Assembly (NCBI GenBank): GCA_036378495.1
Contig: DASUWI010000049.1
Coordinates: 1-25,668, forward strand
Reading direction: 5' to 3'
Source of the DNA: JAFALX01 sp036378495
Lineage (GTDB): Bacteria; Chloroflexota; Dormibacteria; Aeolococcales; Aeolococcaceae
Length of the DNA stretch: 25,668 nucleotides
The position numbers and the translations under genes are program-made. Under the pieces are notes generated by a model. The model was given only the letters and a program-made list of their open reading frames with translations. It was not told the origin of the DNA and ran no database searches. Below are positions 1-6,746 of the stretch, piece by piece. Each line of letters begins with the position of its first letter. The first letter of the stretch is position 1.

Positions 1-589
1 GGTTGCCCGCGATCGACGTGAAGTTGAACGGTGTGATCGCCAGCACGAAGCCCTCGAGCGGGCGGTGCTCCAGGCGGTTCCACTGTCCGGGCGGGGACAC
101 CGGCTGCTCCTCCTGCAGCCGCGCGGCGAAGTGCACGTTCCATCGCCAGAAGTCGATGAGCTCGCACGCGGCGTCGATCTCCGCCTGGTGCACCGTCTTG
201 CTCTGACCGAGCATCGTGGCGGCGTTGATGCGGTCGCGCCAGGGCCCGGCCAGCAGGTCGGCCGCGCGCAGGAACACCGCAGCGCGCGACTCGAACGCGG
301 TGGCCGACCACGAACGCCACGCCGCGAGCGCGGCGTCGGCGGCGCGGCCGACGTCTGCGGCCGTCGCCTGCATCGCCTGCCCCAGCACCAGCTCGTGCCG
401 GTGCGGGGCGCGGATCTGCAGCGGCTCGCCGCCGCCGGCGTCGCCATCTCCGGCGATGTGCTGGCGGATGGGGTGTGGCGCCGTGGCCTCCATGGTGTCG
501 AGCGCGTAACGGAGCGCGATGCGCTCGGCGGAGCCGGGCGCGTACGTGTGGACAGGTTCGTTGCGCGGGGGCGTGGCTGCGGGATCCAT
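1..589 (-). CDS. pruA: 1-pyrroline-5-carboxylate dehydrogenase, N-terminal part (cut by window edge)
   Basis: This is the first 196 residues of an NAD-dependent aldehyde dehydrogenase of the L-glutamate-gamma-semialdehyde dehydrogenase class, the second step of proline breakdown to glutamate. The reverse strand reads from ATG at 589 without a stop to the window edge. It begins MDPAATPPRNEPVHTY and contains FWRWNVHFAARLQ, then the cofactor-pocket segment LEGFVLAITPFNFTSIAGN. That last segment is the part that most clearly marks this subfamily. The catalytic Cys and Glu lie outside the window. No Shine-Dalgarno is seen; a 10-bp palindrome CAATCGATTG (593-602) lies just upstream of the start. 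The gene runs in the same direction as the vapBC pair upstream but is separated from vapC by about 75 nt, so co-transcription is uncertain. Family assignment is firm; the start is chosen because the N-terminus fits and no other ATG lies nearby. Confidence 0.9.
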   Translation of the reverse strand, partial: MDPAATPPRNEPVHTYAPGSAERIALRYALDTMEATAPHPIRQHIAGDGDAGGGEPLQIRAPHRHELVLGQAMQATAADVGRAADAALAAWRSWSATAFESRAAVFLRAADLLAGPWRDRINAATMLGQSKTVHQAEIDAACELIDFWRWNVHFAARLQEEQPVSPPGQWNRLEHRPLEGFVLAITPFNFTSIAGN

Positions 590-664
590 CGTCAATCGAT
601 TGTGCCCTGCCGACTCGCCTGCGAACCGGGCTTCACGACGCCGGCGCCCGGCGGACCGCGCTCG

Positions 665-1069
665 TCAGGCGTGCTCACCAGGACGGCGGACCGGGCACCG
701 GGGACCGGCGGCACGGAGGAGCGTCTGGTCGGCAGTGATCAGATCGGTGCCCAGCCATTCCGCGAGCGCGACGTACCACGCGTCGTACACGGTCAGGTTC
801 CCGCGGAGCTCCCAGGCCCTCTGAGCAAACGGCTCGAACGGATATCGGATAGCGCGCACGCCGCGTATTTGATTGAGGGCGACTGCGGCGCGCCGCGGGT
901 CGAGCTCTCCTCGCGCAACCCGGCGTCGCAACACGGACACCGCCTCGGCGCCGAACAGCGCGGGGACCTCGATGGCATGCAGCGTCCGCAGCGCATTCCT
1001 GGCGGCGTTGCCCGCCGCGCCCCCATCGACGAGCGCATCGACGAGAACCGACGCATCAACAACGCTCAG
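665..1069 (-). CDS. vapC: VapC-type PIN-domain toxin, probable CTG start
   Basis: A PIN-domain ribonuclease of the VapC type, expected to cleave RNA when not bound by its antitoxin. Read from CTG at 1069 it gives 134 residues beginning MSVVDASVLVDALVD. The four acidic residues of the PIN active site are visible as Asp5, Glu42, Asp96 (TVYDAWYVALAE) and Asp114 (LITAD). The reading frame opens directly after the vapB stop codon (TGA, 1079-1081, same frame). The only start-like codon before the conserved VVDASVLVD segment is CTG at 1069, preceded at good spacing by GAGGG. The first GTG in frame would remove Asp5 and Glu42 and so destroy the fold. Translation is probably coupled to vapB. The alternative is a non-functional toxin lacking a proper start. 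Confidence 0.82.
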   Translation of the reverse strand: MSVVDASVLVDALVDGGAAGNAARNALRTLHAIEVPALFGAEAVSVLRRRVARGELDPRRAAVALNQIRGVRAIRYPFEPFAQRAWELRGNLTVYDAWYVALAEWLGTDLITADQTLLRAAGPRCPVRRPGEHA

Positions 1070-1078
1070 AGCCGGCCC

Positions 1079-1321
1079 TCAGTGTGCGTCGCGATCAGCT
1101 CGCACCACGGCCGCGGACGAGGTCGACGTCATTCCTTCCATGCCCTCGACGCGGATGCGCGCCTCCACATCCGCAACCAGCTCGGCCGGCGTCTTCAGCC
1201 GTGCATTCCGCTCGAGCTCGGCGAGCACGTATTCCTGCAAGCTCATGCCCACTGCGGCTGCGCGCATGCGATAGATCCTGTGCACGTCATCGGGGACATT
1301 GCGCACCTGAATCGTCGCCAT
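1079..1321 (-). CDS. vapB: VapB/FitA-like ribbon-helix-helix antitoxin
   Basis: An 80-residue antitoxin. The N-terminus ATIQVRNVPDDVHRIYRMRAAAVGMSLQEYVLAEL is a ribbon-helix-helix DNA-binding segment of the FitA/VapB kind. The rest, with ELVADVEARIRVEG, is the flexible tail that normally wraps around the PIN toxin. It lies 9 nt upstream of the vapC start on the same strand. The ATG at 1321 has no Shine-Dalgarno; a -10-like TAAAAT ends exactly 6 nt before it, which suggests a leaderless transcript. Three AGCGCT hexamers surround this promoter, the usual layout for autorepression by the toxin-antitoxin complex. Pairing with a PIN protein makes the call robust; the leaderless reading is inference. 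Confidence 0.85.
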   Translation of the reverse strand: MATIQVRNVPDDVHRIYRMRAAAVGMSLQEYVLAELERNARLKTPAELVADVEARIRVEGMEGMTSTSSAAVVRADRDAH

Positions 1322-1347
1322 AGCGCTATTTTAGCGCTTCTAGCGCT
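1322..1347. promoter_or_regulatory. vapBC operator: three AGCGCT sites over the promoter
   Basis: The self-complementary hexamer AGCGCT occurs at 1322-1327, 1333-1338 and 1342-1347, directly before the vapB ATG. On the minus strand TAAAAT (1333-1328) sits between the first two sites and ends 6 nt before the ATG. Repeated palindromic sites over an antitoxin promoter are typical binding sites of RHH antitoxin-toxin complexes. No strong -35 is visible. Confidence 0.6.
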
Positions 1348-1467
1348 GAACTGCTACAGCCGCAGGAACCACATCACCCGGGTGCGGGAGCAAGAGCATC
1401 GCTACGAACGGCGCGAGGGTTAGGTACCGTCACACGTTCAGAGCTGCGATACAGTGATCACAGACCC

Positions 1468-2382
1468 ATGAAGACGATCCCCCTGCGATCGCTGCACCAG
1501 CAGCTTCTGCCAGAGGGAGTTGACCGCCGGCCGCCGTGGCTCACCGTCAAACTGCCGACGGGGGAGGGCTACACGCGCATCAAGACGATCATGCGTGGGC
1601 TCGACCTCAATACGGTGTGCGAGGAGGCGCGCTGTCCCAACATCGCCGAGTGCTGGGGACACGGCACGGCGACCTTCATGATCCTTGGCGACGTCTGCAC
1701 CCGCGCCTGCGCGTTCTGCGCGGTGAAGAGCGGCAAGCGCGGCGGCGACATCGATGCAGACGAGCCGCGCCGGGTGGCCGAGGCGGTGGCCCGCATGGGG
1801 CTGCGCCACGCGGTGGTGACGTCGGTCGACCGCGACGACCTCGCCGACGGCGGCGCGGGCGTCTTTGCCGCCACCATCGAGGCGATCCGCGCGGCCGCAC
1901 CGGGCACCACGATTGAGGTGCTGACGCCCGACTTCCAGGGCGACCATGAGGCGCTCGCGGCCGTCATGCGGGCGCGGCCGGACATCTTCAACCACAACGT
2001 GGAGACGATCGGCCGCCTCTACCGCCGGGTGCGGCCCAAGGCCGCCCTGCCGCGCAGCCTGGAGTTGCTGCGCGCTGCCAAGCGGATGGAGCCGCGGTCG
2101 CGCACCAAGTCGGGGCTGATGGTGGGGCTGGGCGAGGCGATGGACGAGGTCAAGGAGCTGCTCACGCAGATGCGCGCCCACGACATAGAAATCGTCACTA
2201 TTGGCCAATACCTGCGGCCCTCGCTGAAGCACCATCCGCTGGTCCGCTACTGGCACCCGGACGAGTTCGCCGAGCTGAAGCAGTTCGGGCTCGGCCTGGG
2301 TTTCGCGCACGTCGAGTCGGGTCCGCTGGTGCGCTCCAGCTACCACGCGCACGAGCAGGCGGTGGCCGCGGAGGCCGTGTGA
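1468..2382 (+). CDS. lipA: Lipoyl synthase
   Basis: Radical-SAM enzyme that inserts two sulfur atoms into protein-bound octanoyl chains to make lipoyl groups on 2-oxoacid dehydrogenases and the glycine cleavage H protein. The 304 residues are the normal length. The auxiliary iron-sulfur cluster motif CX4CX5C is at Cys51, Cys56 and Cys62 (CEEARCPNIAEC). The radical-SAM motif CX3CX2C is at Cys77, Cys81 and Cys84 (CTRACAFC). The serine ligand region RSSY lies near the C-terminus (GPLVRSSYHA). Further family segments are VTSVDRDDLADGG, FNHNVET and IGQYLRPS. The ATG at 1468 has no clear Shine-Dalgarno but gives a family-like N-terminus. The gene overlaps lipB by 4 nt (GTGA), so both steps of lipoate assembly are translated together. 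Confidence 0.97.
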   Translation: MKTIPLRSLHQQLLPEGVDRRPPWLTVKLPTGEGYTRIKTIMRGLDLNTVCEEARCPNIAECWGHGTATFMILGDVCTRACAFCAVKSGKRGGDIDADEPRRVAEAVARMGLRHAVVTSVDRDDLADGGAGVFAATIEAIRAAAPGTTIEVLTPDFQGDHEALAAVMRARPDIFNHNVETIGRLYRRVRPKAALPRSLELLRAAKRMEPRSRTKSGLMVGLGEAMDEVKELLTQMRAHDIEIVTIGQYLRPSLKHHPLVRYWHPDEFAELKQFGLGLGFAHVESGPLVRSSYHAHEQAVAAEAV

Positions 2383-3092
2383 GCTCGCTGCGCGCCCGCT
2401 GGCTCGGCAGCGTTTCGTATCGCGACGCGTGGACGCTGCAGCGCGAGCTGGCGCAGCAGCGCCGCGACGGCCAGATCGGCGACGAGCTCCTGCTGCTCGA
2501 GCACCCGCCGGTGTACACGATGGGACGCGGCGGCGATCCGCGGCACCTCGGTGCCGGCCCGGAGGCGCTGCGCGCCGCCGGCGCGGAGTACGTCGACGTC
2601 GACCGGGGCGGGTCGGTCACATTCCATGGGCCGGGCCAGCTGGTGGCGTATCCGATCGTGTGGCTTCCCGGCGTGTTTCCCATCGCCGGCCACCCGGCGC
2701 ACGGCGACGTCGTGCGGTACGTGCGCGCGCTGGAGGGGGCGGCGATCCGCGTGGCGGCGGCGTTCGAGGTCGGCGCCGGTCGCCGGCCGCCATACACCGG
2801 CGTGTGGCTGGGCACGGCCAAGCTGGCCGCGATCGGGGTGAAGGTAGCGAGGGGCGTCACCCTGCACGGGCTCGCGCTCAACGTCTGCACCGACCTCAGC
2901 TGGTTCGAGCGGGTCACGCCCTGCGGCATCGCCGGGGCGTCGGCCACGTCGCTTCAGGCGCTCGGCGTCCGCGGCGCCACACCCGAAACGGTTGCACCGC
3001 TGCTGGCGGCCGAGCTGGCCGCCGCCTTCGGCCGCGACCTCGTGCCGGACGCGGTGACGGCGCCGGCCTCCACCGCCCCGGCGGCAGCCTGA
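2379..3092 (+). CDS. lipB: Octanoyl-ACP:protein octanoyltransferase
   Basis: Transfers octanoate from acyl carrier protein to the lipoyl domains that LipA then sulfurates. The 237-residue protein starts at GTG 2379, overlapping the lipA stop. Family hallmarks are EHPPVYTMGRGG (residues 41-52), RGGSVTFHGPGQLVAYPI (76-93), the acyl-binding Lys155 in AAIGVKVARGVTLHGLALNV, and the catalytic Cys182 in TPCGIAG. The C-terminal 25 residues or so are Ala-rich and probably disordered. The next gene starts 7 nt downstream, so lipA-lipB-regulator may form one transcript. Confidence 0.96.
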   Translation: MSSLRARWLGSVSYRDAWTLQRELAQQRRDGQIGDELLLLEHPPVYTMGRGGDPRHLGAGPEALRAAGAEYVDVDRGGSVTFHGPGQLVAYPIVWLPGVFPIAGHPAHGDVVRYVRALEGAAIRVAAAFEVGAGRRPPYTGVWLGTAKLAAIGVKVARGVTLHGLALNVCTDLSWFERVTPCGIAGASATSLQALGVRGATPETVAPLLAAELAAAFGRDLVPDAVTAPASTAPAAA

Positions 3093-3099
3093 CGCGTCC

Positions 3100-3789
3100 G
3101 TGACCGAGGGCGCGGTGGTGGCGGCACAGCCGTCGCACCTCGCCGAGCGCTACCTCGAGGCGATCTACTACATCCAGCACGAGGGGGAGACACCTCGCCC
3201 GGGCCGGCTCGCCGAATGGCTGGGCGTCAGCGCCCCCACCGCGACCGTCAGCCTGCAGCGGCTGGCGCGAGACGGCTGGGTGCGGGCCGGTGCCGACCAC
3301 GGGGTGCAGCTCACCGAAACGGGCGAGCAGGCCGCCGCCGAGATCGTGCGCCGCCACCGCATCATCGAGCGCTGGCTCACCGACACGCTCGGGCTGGACT
3401 GGGCCACTGCCGACCGCGAGGCGGCGTCGCTGGCCCACGGCGTCAGCCCGCTGGTGCTCGAGCGCATCGACGCCACCCTCGGCCACCCCGCGACATGCCC
3501 GCACGGCAACGTGATCCCGGGGCGGCGGCCGCCCAGCGGGGGCGGCAGGCTGTTTCGGCTGACCGAGCTGGCGCCCGGCGCTCGCGGCCGGATCGCGCGC
3601 ATCTCCGAGGTGGCCGAGCACGACGCGCCGCACCTGCTCGCCACGCTCAACACGCACCAGCTGTATCCGGGCACCGAGATCCAGGTGCTGGCCGCCGCGG
3701 GCGGCAGCATCGACGCCGGCGCGGGACCGGTCCCCCTCGACGATCTGGTCGCCCGTGCGGTCTGGGTGACGTCGATCGGATTAGATTAG
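3100..3789 (+). CDS. DtxR/MntR-family transcriptional regulator with altered metal site
   Basis: A 229-residue protein of the DtxR family of metal-dependent repressors. It has an N-terminal winged helix (residues 13-75, including VSAPTATVSLQRLARDGWV), a dimerisation and metal-binding domain (76-141, ending in the family segment GNVIPG) and a C-terminal FeoA/SH3-like domain (about 150-229). Aligned by eye with DtxR at a constant offset of 7, His86, Glu90 and His113 match His79, Glu83 and His106. However Met10, His98, Cys102 and Glu105 are Arg17, Asp105, Ala109 and Ala112. The primary metal site of DtxR or MntR is therefore largely missing. The stop codon lies inside a perfect DtxR-type box that precedes an iron permease gene, so the target is probably iron-related. 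The GTG start at 3100 is the first available after lipB; GTGs at 3112 and 3115 are alternatives. Confidence 0.88.
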   Translation: MTEGAVVAAQPSHLAERYLEAIYYIQHEGETPRPGRLAEWLGVSAPTATVSLQRLARDGWVRAGADHGVQLTETGEQAAAEIVRRHRIIERWLTDTLGLDWATADREAASLAHGVSPLVLERIDATLGHPATCPHGNVIPGRRPPSGGGRLFRLTELAPGARGRIARISEVAEHDAPHLLATLNTHQLYPGTEIQVLAAAGGSIDAGAGPVPLDDLVARAVWVTSIGLD

Positions 3790-3799
3790 GCTAATCTAA
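3781..3799. promoter_or_regulatory. DtxR/IdeR-type iron box, perfect 19-bp palindrome
   Basis: TTAGATTAGGCTAATCTAA has two perfect 9-bp arms around a central G at 3790. It equals the known DtxR/IdeR operator (TTAGGTTAGSCTAACCTAA) except for one symmetrical pair of changes. It overlaps the last three codons of the upstream regulator gene and lies 24 nt before the permease start. Binding here should block transcription of the permease. Confidence 0.85.
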
Positions 3800-3823
3800 C
3801 CGCAGACAAGACCACCGAAGCAT

Positions 3824-4672
3824 GTGAGGGCGATGCTCGGCAGCTTTCTGATCTTTGCGCGCGAGGGGATCGAGGGGACGCTCATCTGCGCCATCCTCAT
3901 GACGTTCCTCGCTGCCGCCGGCCGGCGCGACCTCTTCCGGTGGGTTCTCGCCGGGGCGGGGGCGGCCGTGCTCGTCGCCGTCGGCGTCGGCGTCGTGCTC
4001 TGGGTGGTGAGCCGCGATGCCTTCGTCGGCTCCACGCAGCAGGCCTGGTTCGAGACGGTGGTGTTCCTGCTGGCCGTTGCCGTGCTCACCTACATGACGT
4101 TCTGGATGCGCCGGCACGCACGCACCATGAGCCGCGAGATCAAGGCCCGGGCCGCGGGAGCCGTGGCTGGCGGCTCGGCGCTCGCGCTGGCGCTGATCGC
4201 GTTCGTCACCGTGGGACGAGAGGCGGTGGAGACGGTGCTGTTCCTCGTGGCGATCGCCTATCAGTCGTCGCCGCTCGACGTGGGCGTCGGCGCGGTCCTC
4301 GGCCTCGGGCTGGCATTCGCAGTCGCCTTCGCCATGTACCGCGTCGGGGTTCGCGTCAACATCGGCAAGTTCTTCACGGTGCTGGGCAGCCTCCTGCTCG
4401 TCGTGGCCGCCGGGCTGCTGGCCAACGCCATCGGCAACCTGCAGGCGCTCGGTGTGCTGCCGGGCGCCTCGATGACACTGTGGGACATCCGCCGGACGCT
4501 GCCCGACGACCAGGGCGTGGGCGACGTGCTCCACGGGCTCCTCGGGTACAGCGCGGCGCCGACGCTGCTGCAGGTGCTGGTGTGGGCGCTGTTCCTCGCG
4601 GCCGGGCTGTGGCTCTTCCTGCGCCCGGCCCCGCGACGCGCGGCGCCGCGGCCCGTGCCGACGACCTCCTAG
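3824..4672 (+). CDS. FTR1-family high-affinity iron permease
   Basis: A multi-pass membrane protein of the FTR1/EfeU family, which moves iron across the cytoplasmic membrane, usually after oxidation of Fe(II). Both REXXE iron-binding motifs are present: REGIE at 13-17 inside the first membrane segment and REAVE at 132-136 in a later one. About seven hydrophobic segments can be counted over 282 residues, the normal size for the family. The C-terminal 15 residues are Arg/Pro-rich. The start is GTG 3824 or ATG 3833, which differ by three residues. No ferroxidase (EfeB or EfeO) gene is next to it. The upstream iron box and the adjacent DtxR-family gene indicate iron-responsive control. Confidence 0.92.
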   Translation: MRAMLGSFLIFAREGIEGTLICAILMTFLAAAGRRDLFRWVLAGAGAAVLVAVGVGVVLWVVSRDAFVGSTQQAWFETVVFLLAVAVLTYMTFWMRRHARTMSREIKARAAGAVAGGSALALALIAFVTVGREAVETVLFLVAIAYQSSPLDVGVGAVLGLGLAFAVAFAMYRVGVRVNIGKFFTVLGSLLLVVAAGLLANAIGNLQALGVLPGASMTLWDIRRTLPDDQGVGDVLHGLLGYSAAPTLLQVLVWALFLAAGLWLFLRPAPRRAAPRPVPTTS

Positions 4673-4738
4673 CGCGGCGGCCTGGGCGCCGCGGCCGCAG
4701 CCTTGCCGCCGGCTGTTCCTGCCAACCTTTCCCCTTAC

Positions 4739-4768
4739 TTGAGGCAGCGAACAAACGTTTCGTAGATT
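4739..4768 (+). promoter_or_regulatory. Candidate sigma-70-like promoter for the orf109-rpiA pair
   Basis: TTGAGG (4739-4744) and TAGATT (4763-4768) are separated by 18 nt in the 212-nt gap after the permease gene. It would give a leader of about 110 nt before the ATG at 4885. It is the only good promoter-like pair I saw in this gap. Confidence 0.4.
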
Positions 4769-4884
4769 AATGCTGCCAATGGCCAGTACCATCAGCGTCG
4801 AGCGTTCATCTGTTCGGTCCACTCAGTCCAGAACATCTCACCAACAACCCGAAAATAGATGTCCCGCTCCGGGGGACGAAGTCC

Positions 4885-5214
4885 ATGCCCACGTTCGTCC
4901 GCAATCGCGTCCTCAACCAGCTGACATGGACCGAGGAGCCGGAAGACCTTCGCGTTCACCGGCGCGAGGCACTTTGCGAGCTCGACGGACTGCTCACACA
5001 ATTGGAAGAGGTGAATCTGCGCGGAGGCCACATCCCGACTCGCGTCATCGTGGCGCTGCGGCGGCGCGGTGTCGCCTTCGGCCCACGCGTCGGCGCGGCG
5101 GAGCTCATCGAGGCCGTCTTCGCGGTGCAGGAGCAGTACATGCGCCAGCCCGACGGCGTTCCCGGCATCGACCCCGGCGCGCTTGCCGAGCTGCGCCGCC
5201 GGTTGGCGTCCTGA
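4885..5214 (+). CDS. Small protein of unknown function, coupled to rpiA
   Basis: A 109-residue protein that I do not recognise. It is charged and mostly helical in appearance, with an acidic stretch (WTEEPEDLRVHRREALCELDGLLTQLEEV), then RVIVALRRRGVAFGPRVGAAELIEAVFAVQEQYM and a C-terminal helix. There is no signal peptide, membrane segment or metal motif. It is preferred over the other frames because its composition is balanced and its stop overlaps the rpiA start (CTGA). A weak purine stretch (GGGGGACGAAG) lies before the ATG at 4885. It may be a small accessory or regulatory protein, but nothing in the sequence says what it does. Confidence 0.55.
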   Translation: MPTFVRNRVLNQLTWTEEPEDLRVHRREALCELDGLLTQLEEVNLRGGHIPTRVIVALRRRGVAFGPRVGAAELIEAVFAVQEQYMRQPDGVPGIDPGALAELRRRLAS

Positions 5215-5873
5215 GCCAGGACGACGCGAAGCGGGCGGTCGGCCACGCCGCGGCCGCGATGGTGGAGTCCGGCATGCGCGTCGGCCTCGGCACCGGATCG
5301 ACCGCGCACTGGTTCATCCTCGGCCTGGCCGACCGTGCACGTCAGGGCTTGCGAATCACGTGTGTGGCGACGTCCGACGCCACGGCGCAGCTGGCATCGT
5401 CGAACGGGCTGGAGGTGGTGGCGCTCGGTGCCGGCGGACTGGATTTCGCGGGTGACGGCGCCGACGCCGTCGACCCCGACCTGCGTCTGATCAAGGGCGG
5501 GGGCGGCGCCCACGTGCGCGAGAAGATCGTCGCCGCCGCGGCTGAGCGCTTCGTCGTGCTGGTGGACGAGACGAAGCTGTGCGACGTGCTGCCCGGGTCG
5601 GTGCCCATCGAGCTCGTCGTGTTCGGATCCGAGCGCACGCTGGCCACGCTCGAGTCGCTGGGCGCCGCCGTGTCGCTGCGCGAGGCTCGCAGCGACAACG
5701 GCAATCTGCTGGCGGACGCGCGGTTCGCCACGATGGAAGACCCCGAGGGACTCGCCGCGCGTCTCGACGCCGTCCCCGGCGTGGTCGGCCACGGATTGTT
5801 CCTGGGGATGACCGACCTGCTGCTCGTCGCGCACGCTGACGGCACCATCGAAGAGCGCGCGCCCGAGCGCTAG
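5211..5873 (+). CDS. rpiA: Ribose-5-phosphate isomerase A, probable CTG start
   Basis: Interconverts ribose 5-phosphate and ribulose 5-phosphate in the pentose phosphate pathway. Read from CTG 5211 it has 220 residues, the usual length, and begins MSQDDAKRAVGHAAAAMV, the normal N-terminus of the family. Motifs are the phosphate loop VGLGTGSTAHWFI, DGADAVDPDLRLIKGGGGAHVREKI (catalytic Asp, Lys and Glu), VLVDETKLCDVLPGSVPIEL and SDNGNLLADARF. In place of the common DGADE there is DGADA. The only start-like codon at the family start position is CTG, which forms a 4-nt CTGA overlap with the stop of the preceding gene. The frame stays open back to 4770, but that upstream part is Arg-rich and does not look coding. 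The tRNA-Val lies 11 nt downstream. Confidence 0.92.
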   Translation: MSQDDAKRAVGHAAAAMVESGMRVGLGTGSTAHWFILGLADRARQGLRITCVATSDATAQLASSNGLEVVALGAGGLDFAGDGADAVDPDLRLIKGGGGAHVREKIVAAAAERFVVLVDETKLCDVLPGSVPIELVVFGSERTLATLESLGAAVSLREARSDNGNLLADARFATMEDPEGLAARLDAVPGVVGHGLFLGMTDLLLVAHADGTIEERAPER

Positions 5874-5884
5874 TGTGTGGCCGA

Positions 5885-5958
<74 letters not shown>

Positions 5959-6006
5959 TTTCTGCACAGTATCCGAACTTCGTGACGGCCCCCGGCGACG
6001 TCGTTC

Positions 6007-6315
6007 TTAGCAGCCGGTAGCCGCGAGCAGCACACGACACGCGTCGGACATCCGTGCAGAGCTGAGCAATGCGACCTTGCGCCGGAACATCTCTCTCCCG
6101 AGGGTGTGAATGTTGTCGAAGTTCACGACACAGTCGCTAGGCACATGATCCCCAGCAGCGGTCAGGTCCAACTCGGAGATCAGGCCCCGGCGGGTCCTTG
6201 TGAGTGCCGCGACGACAACCGAGCTGATGCGCTCAGCGACCGGATCTCGCGTCAAGATCAGCACCGGTCGATCGCCCCCCGGCGTCGCGGCGAACCAGAT
6301 CTCACCCCGCCGCAT
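6007..6315 (-). CDS. mazF: MazF/PemK-type endoribonuclease toxin
   Basis: A 102-residue toxin of the MazF/PemK fold, expected to cut mRNA at short sequence motifs. The start MRRGEIWFAATPGGDRPVLILTRDPV has the RGEIW and GDRPVLIL signature. The strand VVVAALTRTRRG carries the conserved threonine region, followed by SELDL and CVVNFDNIHTL. The ATG at 6315 overlaps the antitoxin gene by 14 nt, which implies coupled translation. An open extension of 23 residues upstream is ignored because it lies within the antitoxin gene. Close to the tRNA-Val 3' end, at the start of a block rich in accessory genes. Confidence 0.93.
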   Translation of the reverse strand: MRRGEIWFAATPGGDRPVLILTRDPVAERISSVVVAALTRTRRGLISELDLTAAGDHVPSDCVVNFDNIHTLGREMFRRKVALLSSARMSDACRVLLAATGC

Positions 6316-6553
6316 CAGCCCAGTCCGACCAATCCTCCGCCGGTCCCCAGTCGGCGACCGTTGCCAAGGCCAGCTCCCCTTCATCGAGTGGGCTCGACTC
6401 CCATTTGGCGGCGTCCTGTTCTCCGGCGAGACGATTCAGGTGCATGCGGAGTGCATCCCGCAGCACCTCGGACCGATCCACGCCGAGTCGTTCCGACCAT
6501 GCCTGCAGCTCCTCGGCGTCGCCCTCCTCCACCCGAAAGCTAAGCATTGTCAT
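6302..6553 (-). CDS. mazE: Ribbon-helix-helix antitoxin for the MazF toxin
   Basis: An 83-residue antitoxin. The N-terminal MTMLSFRVEEGDAEELQAWSERLGVDRSEVLRDALRMHLNRL is a ribbon-helix-helix DNA-binding domain. The acidic, Trp-rich tail (WESSPLDEGELAL...WGPAEDWSDWADAAG) probably occupies the toxin surface. It is not the AbrB-fold MazE of E. coli, so the symbol describes its role only. The ATG at 6553 has no Shine-Dalgarno. TACGAT on the minus strand ends 6 nt before it, suggesting leaderless initiation, and an inverted repeat covers this promoter and the start codon. Confidence 0.85.
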   Translation of the reverse strand: MTMLSFRVEEGDAEELQAWSERLGVDRSEVLRDALRMHLNRLAGEQDAAKWESSPLDEGELALATVADWGPAEDWSDWADAAG

Positions 6554-6576
6554 ACGCGCATCGTATCGTGTATGAC
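6549..6576. promoter_or_regulatory. Operator/promoter of the mazEF pair
   Basis: GTCATAC (6549-6555) and GTATGAC (6570-6576) form a perfect 7-bp inverted repeat with a 14-nt centre. The centre contains the minus-strand -10-like TACGAT (6565-6560). The left arm includes the antitoxin start codon (6551-6553). Bound antitoxin-toxin complex would cover both promoter and start. Confidence 0.6.
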
Positions 6577-6746
6577 GCGCCTCGCCAAACGCGCGCCTGA
6601 GGTGGATCGGCAGCCCTGGCACGGGCGCAGCGTGGTTCGGAACCTGTTGCCCCGAGGCCCCCAAATCGGGGTACTCGAACTCTTGCGCGTTGAAGAGGAG
6701 GTCGAAGGGCGCGAGGTAGTGCACTCCCCACGCCGGCGGCATGTGG

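Noticed and set aside
65..1423. Long plus-strand open frame (452 residues) across the pruA-vapBC region
   Set aside because: It runs antisense to three genes with clear family motifs and has Arg/Gly/His-rich composition typical of shadow frames in GC-rich DNA.
3791..4822. 343-residue minus-strand frame opposite the iron permease
   Set aside because: It is His/Arg/Glu-rich with no domain; the plus strand carries an intact FTR1 protein with both REXXE motifs.
4770..5210. N-terminal extension of rpiA by 147 residues
   Set aside because: The extension is Arg/Pro-rich, overlaps the small gene at 4885 in another frame and is absent from RpiA proteins; the family start coincides with CTG 5211.
6554..6746. 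Possible small gene between mazE and the first sigma factor
   Set aside because: Open frames exist in several phases, but none has a good start, Shine-Dalgarno or family-like sequence.
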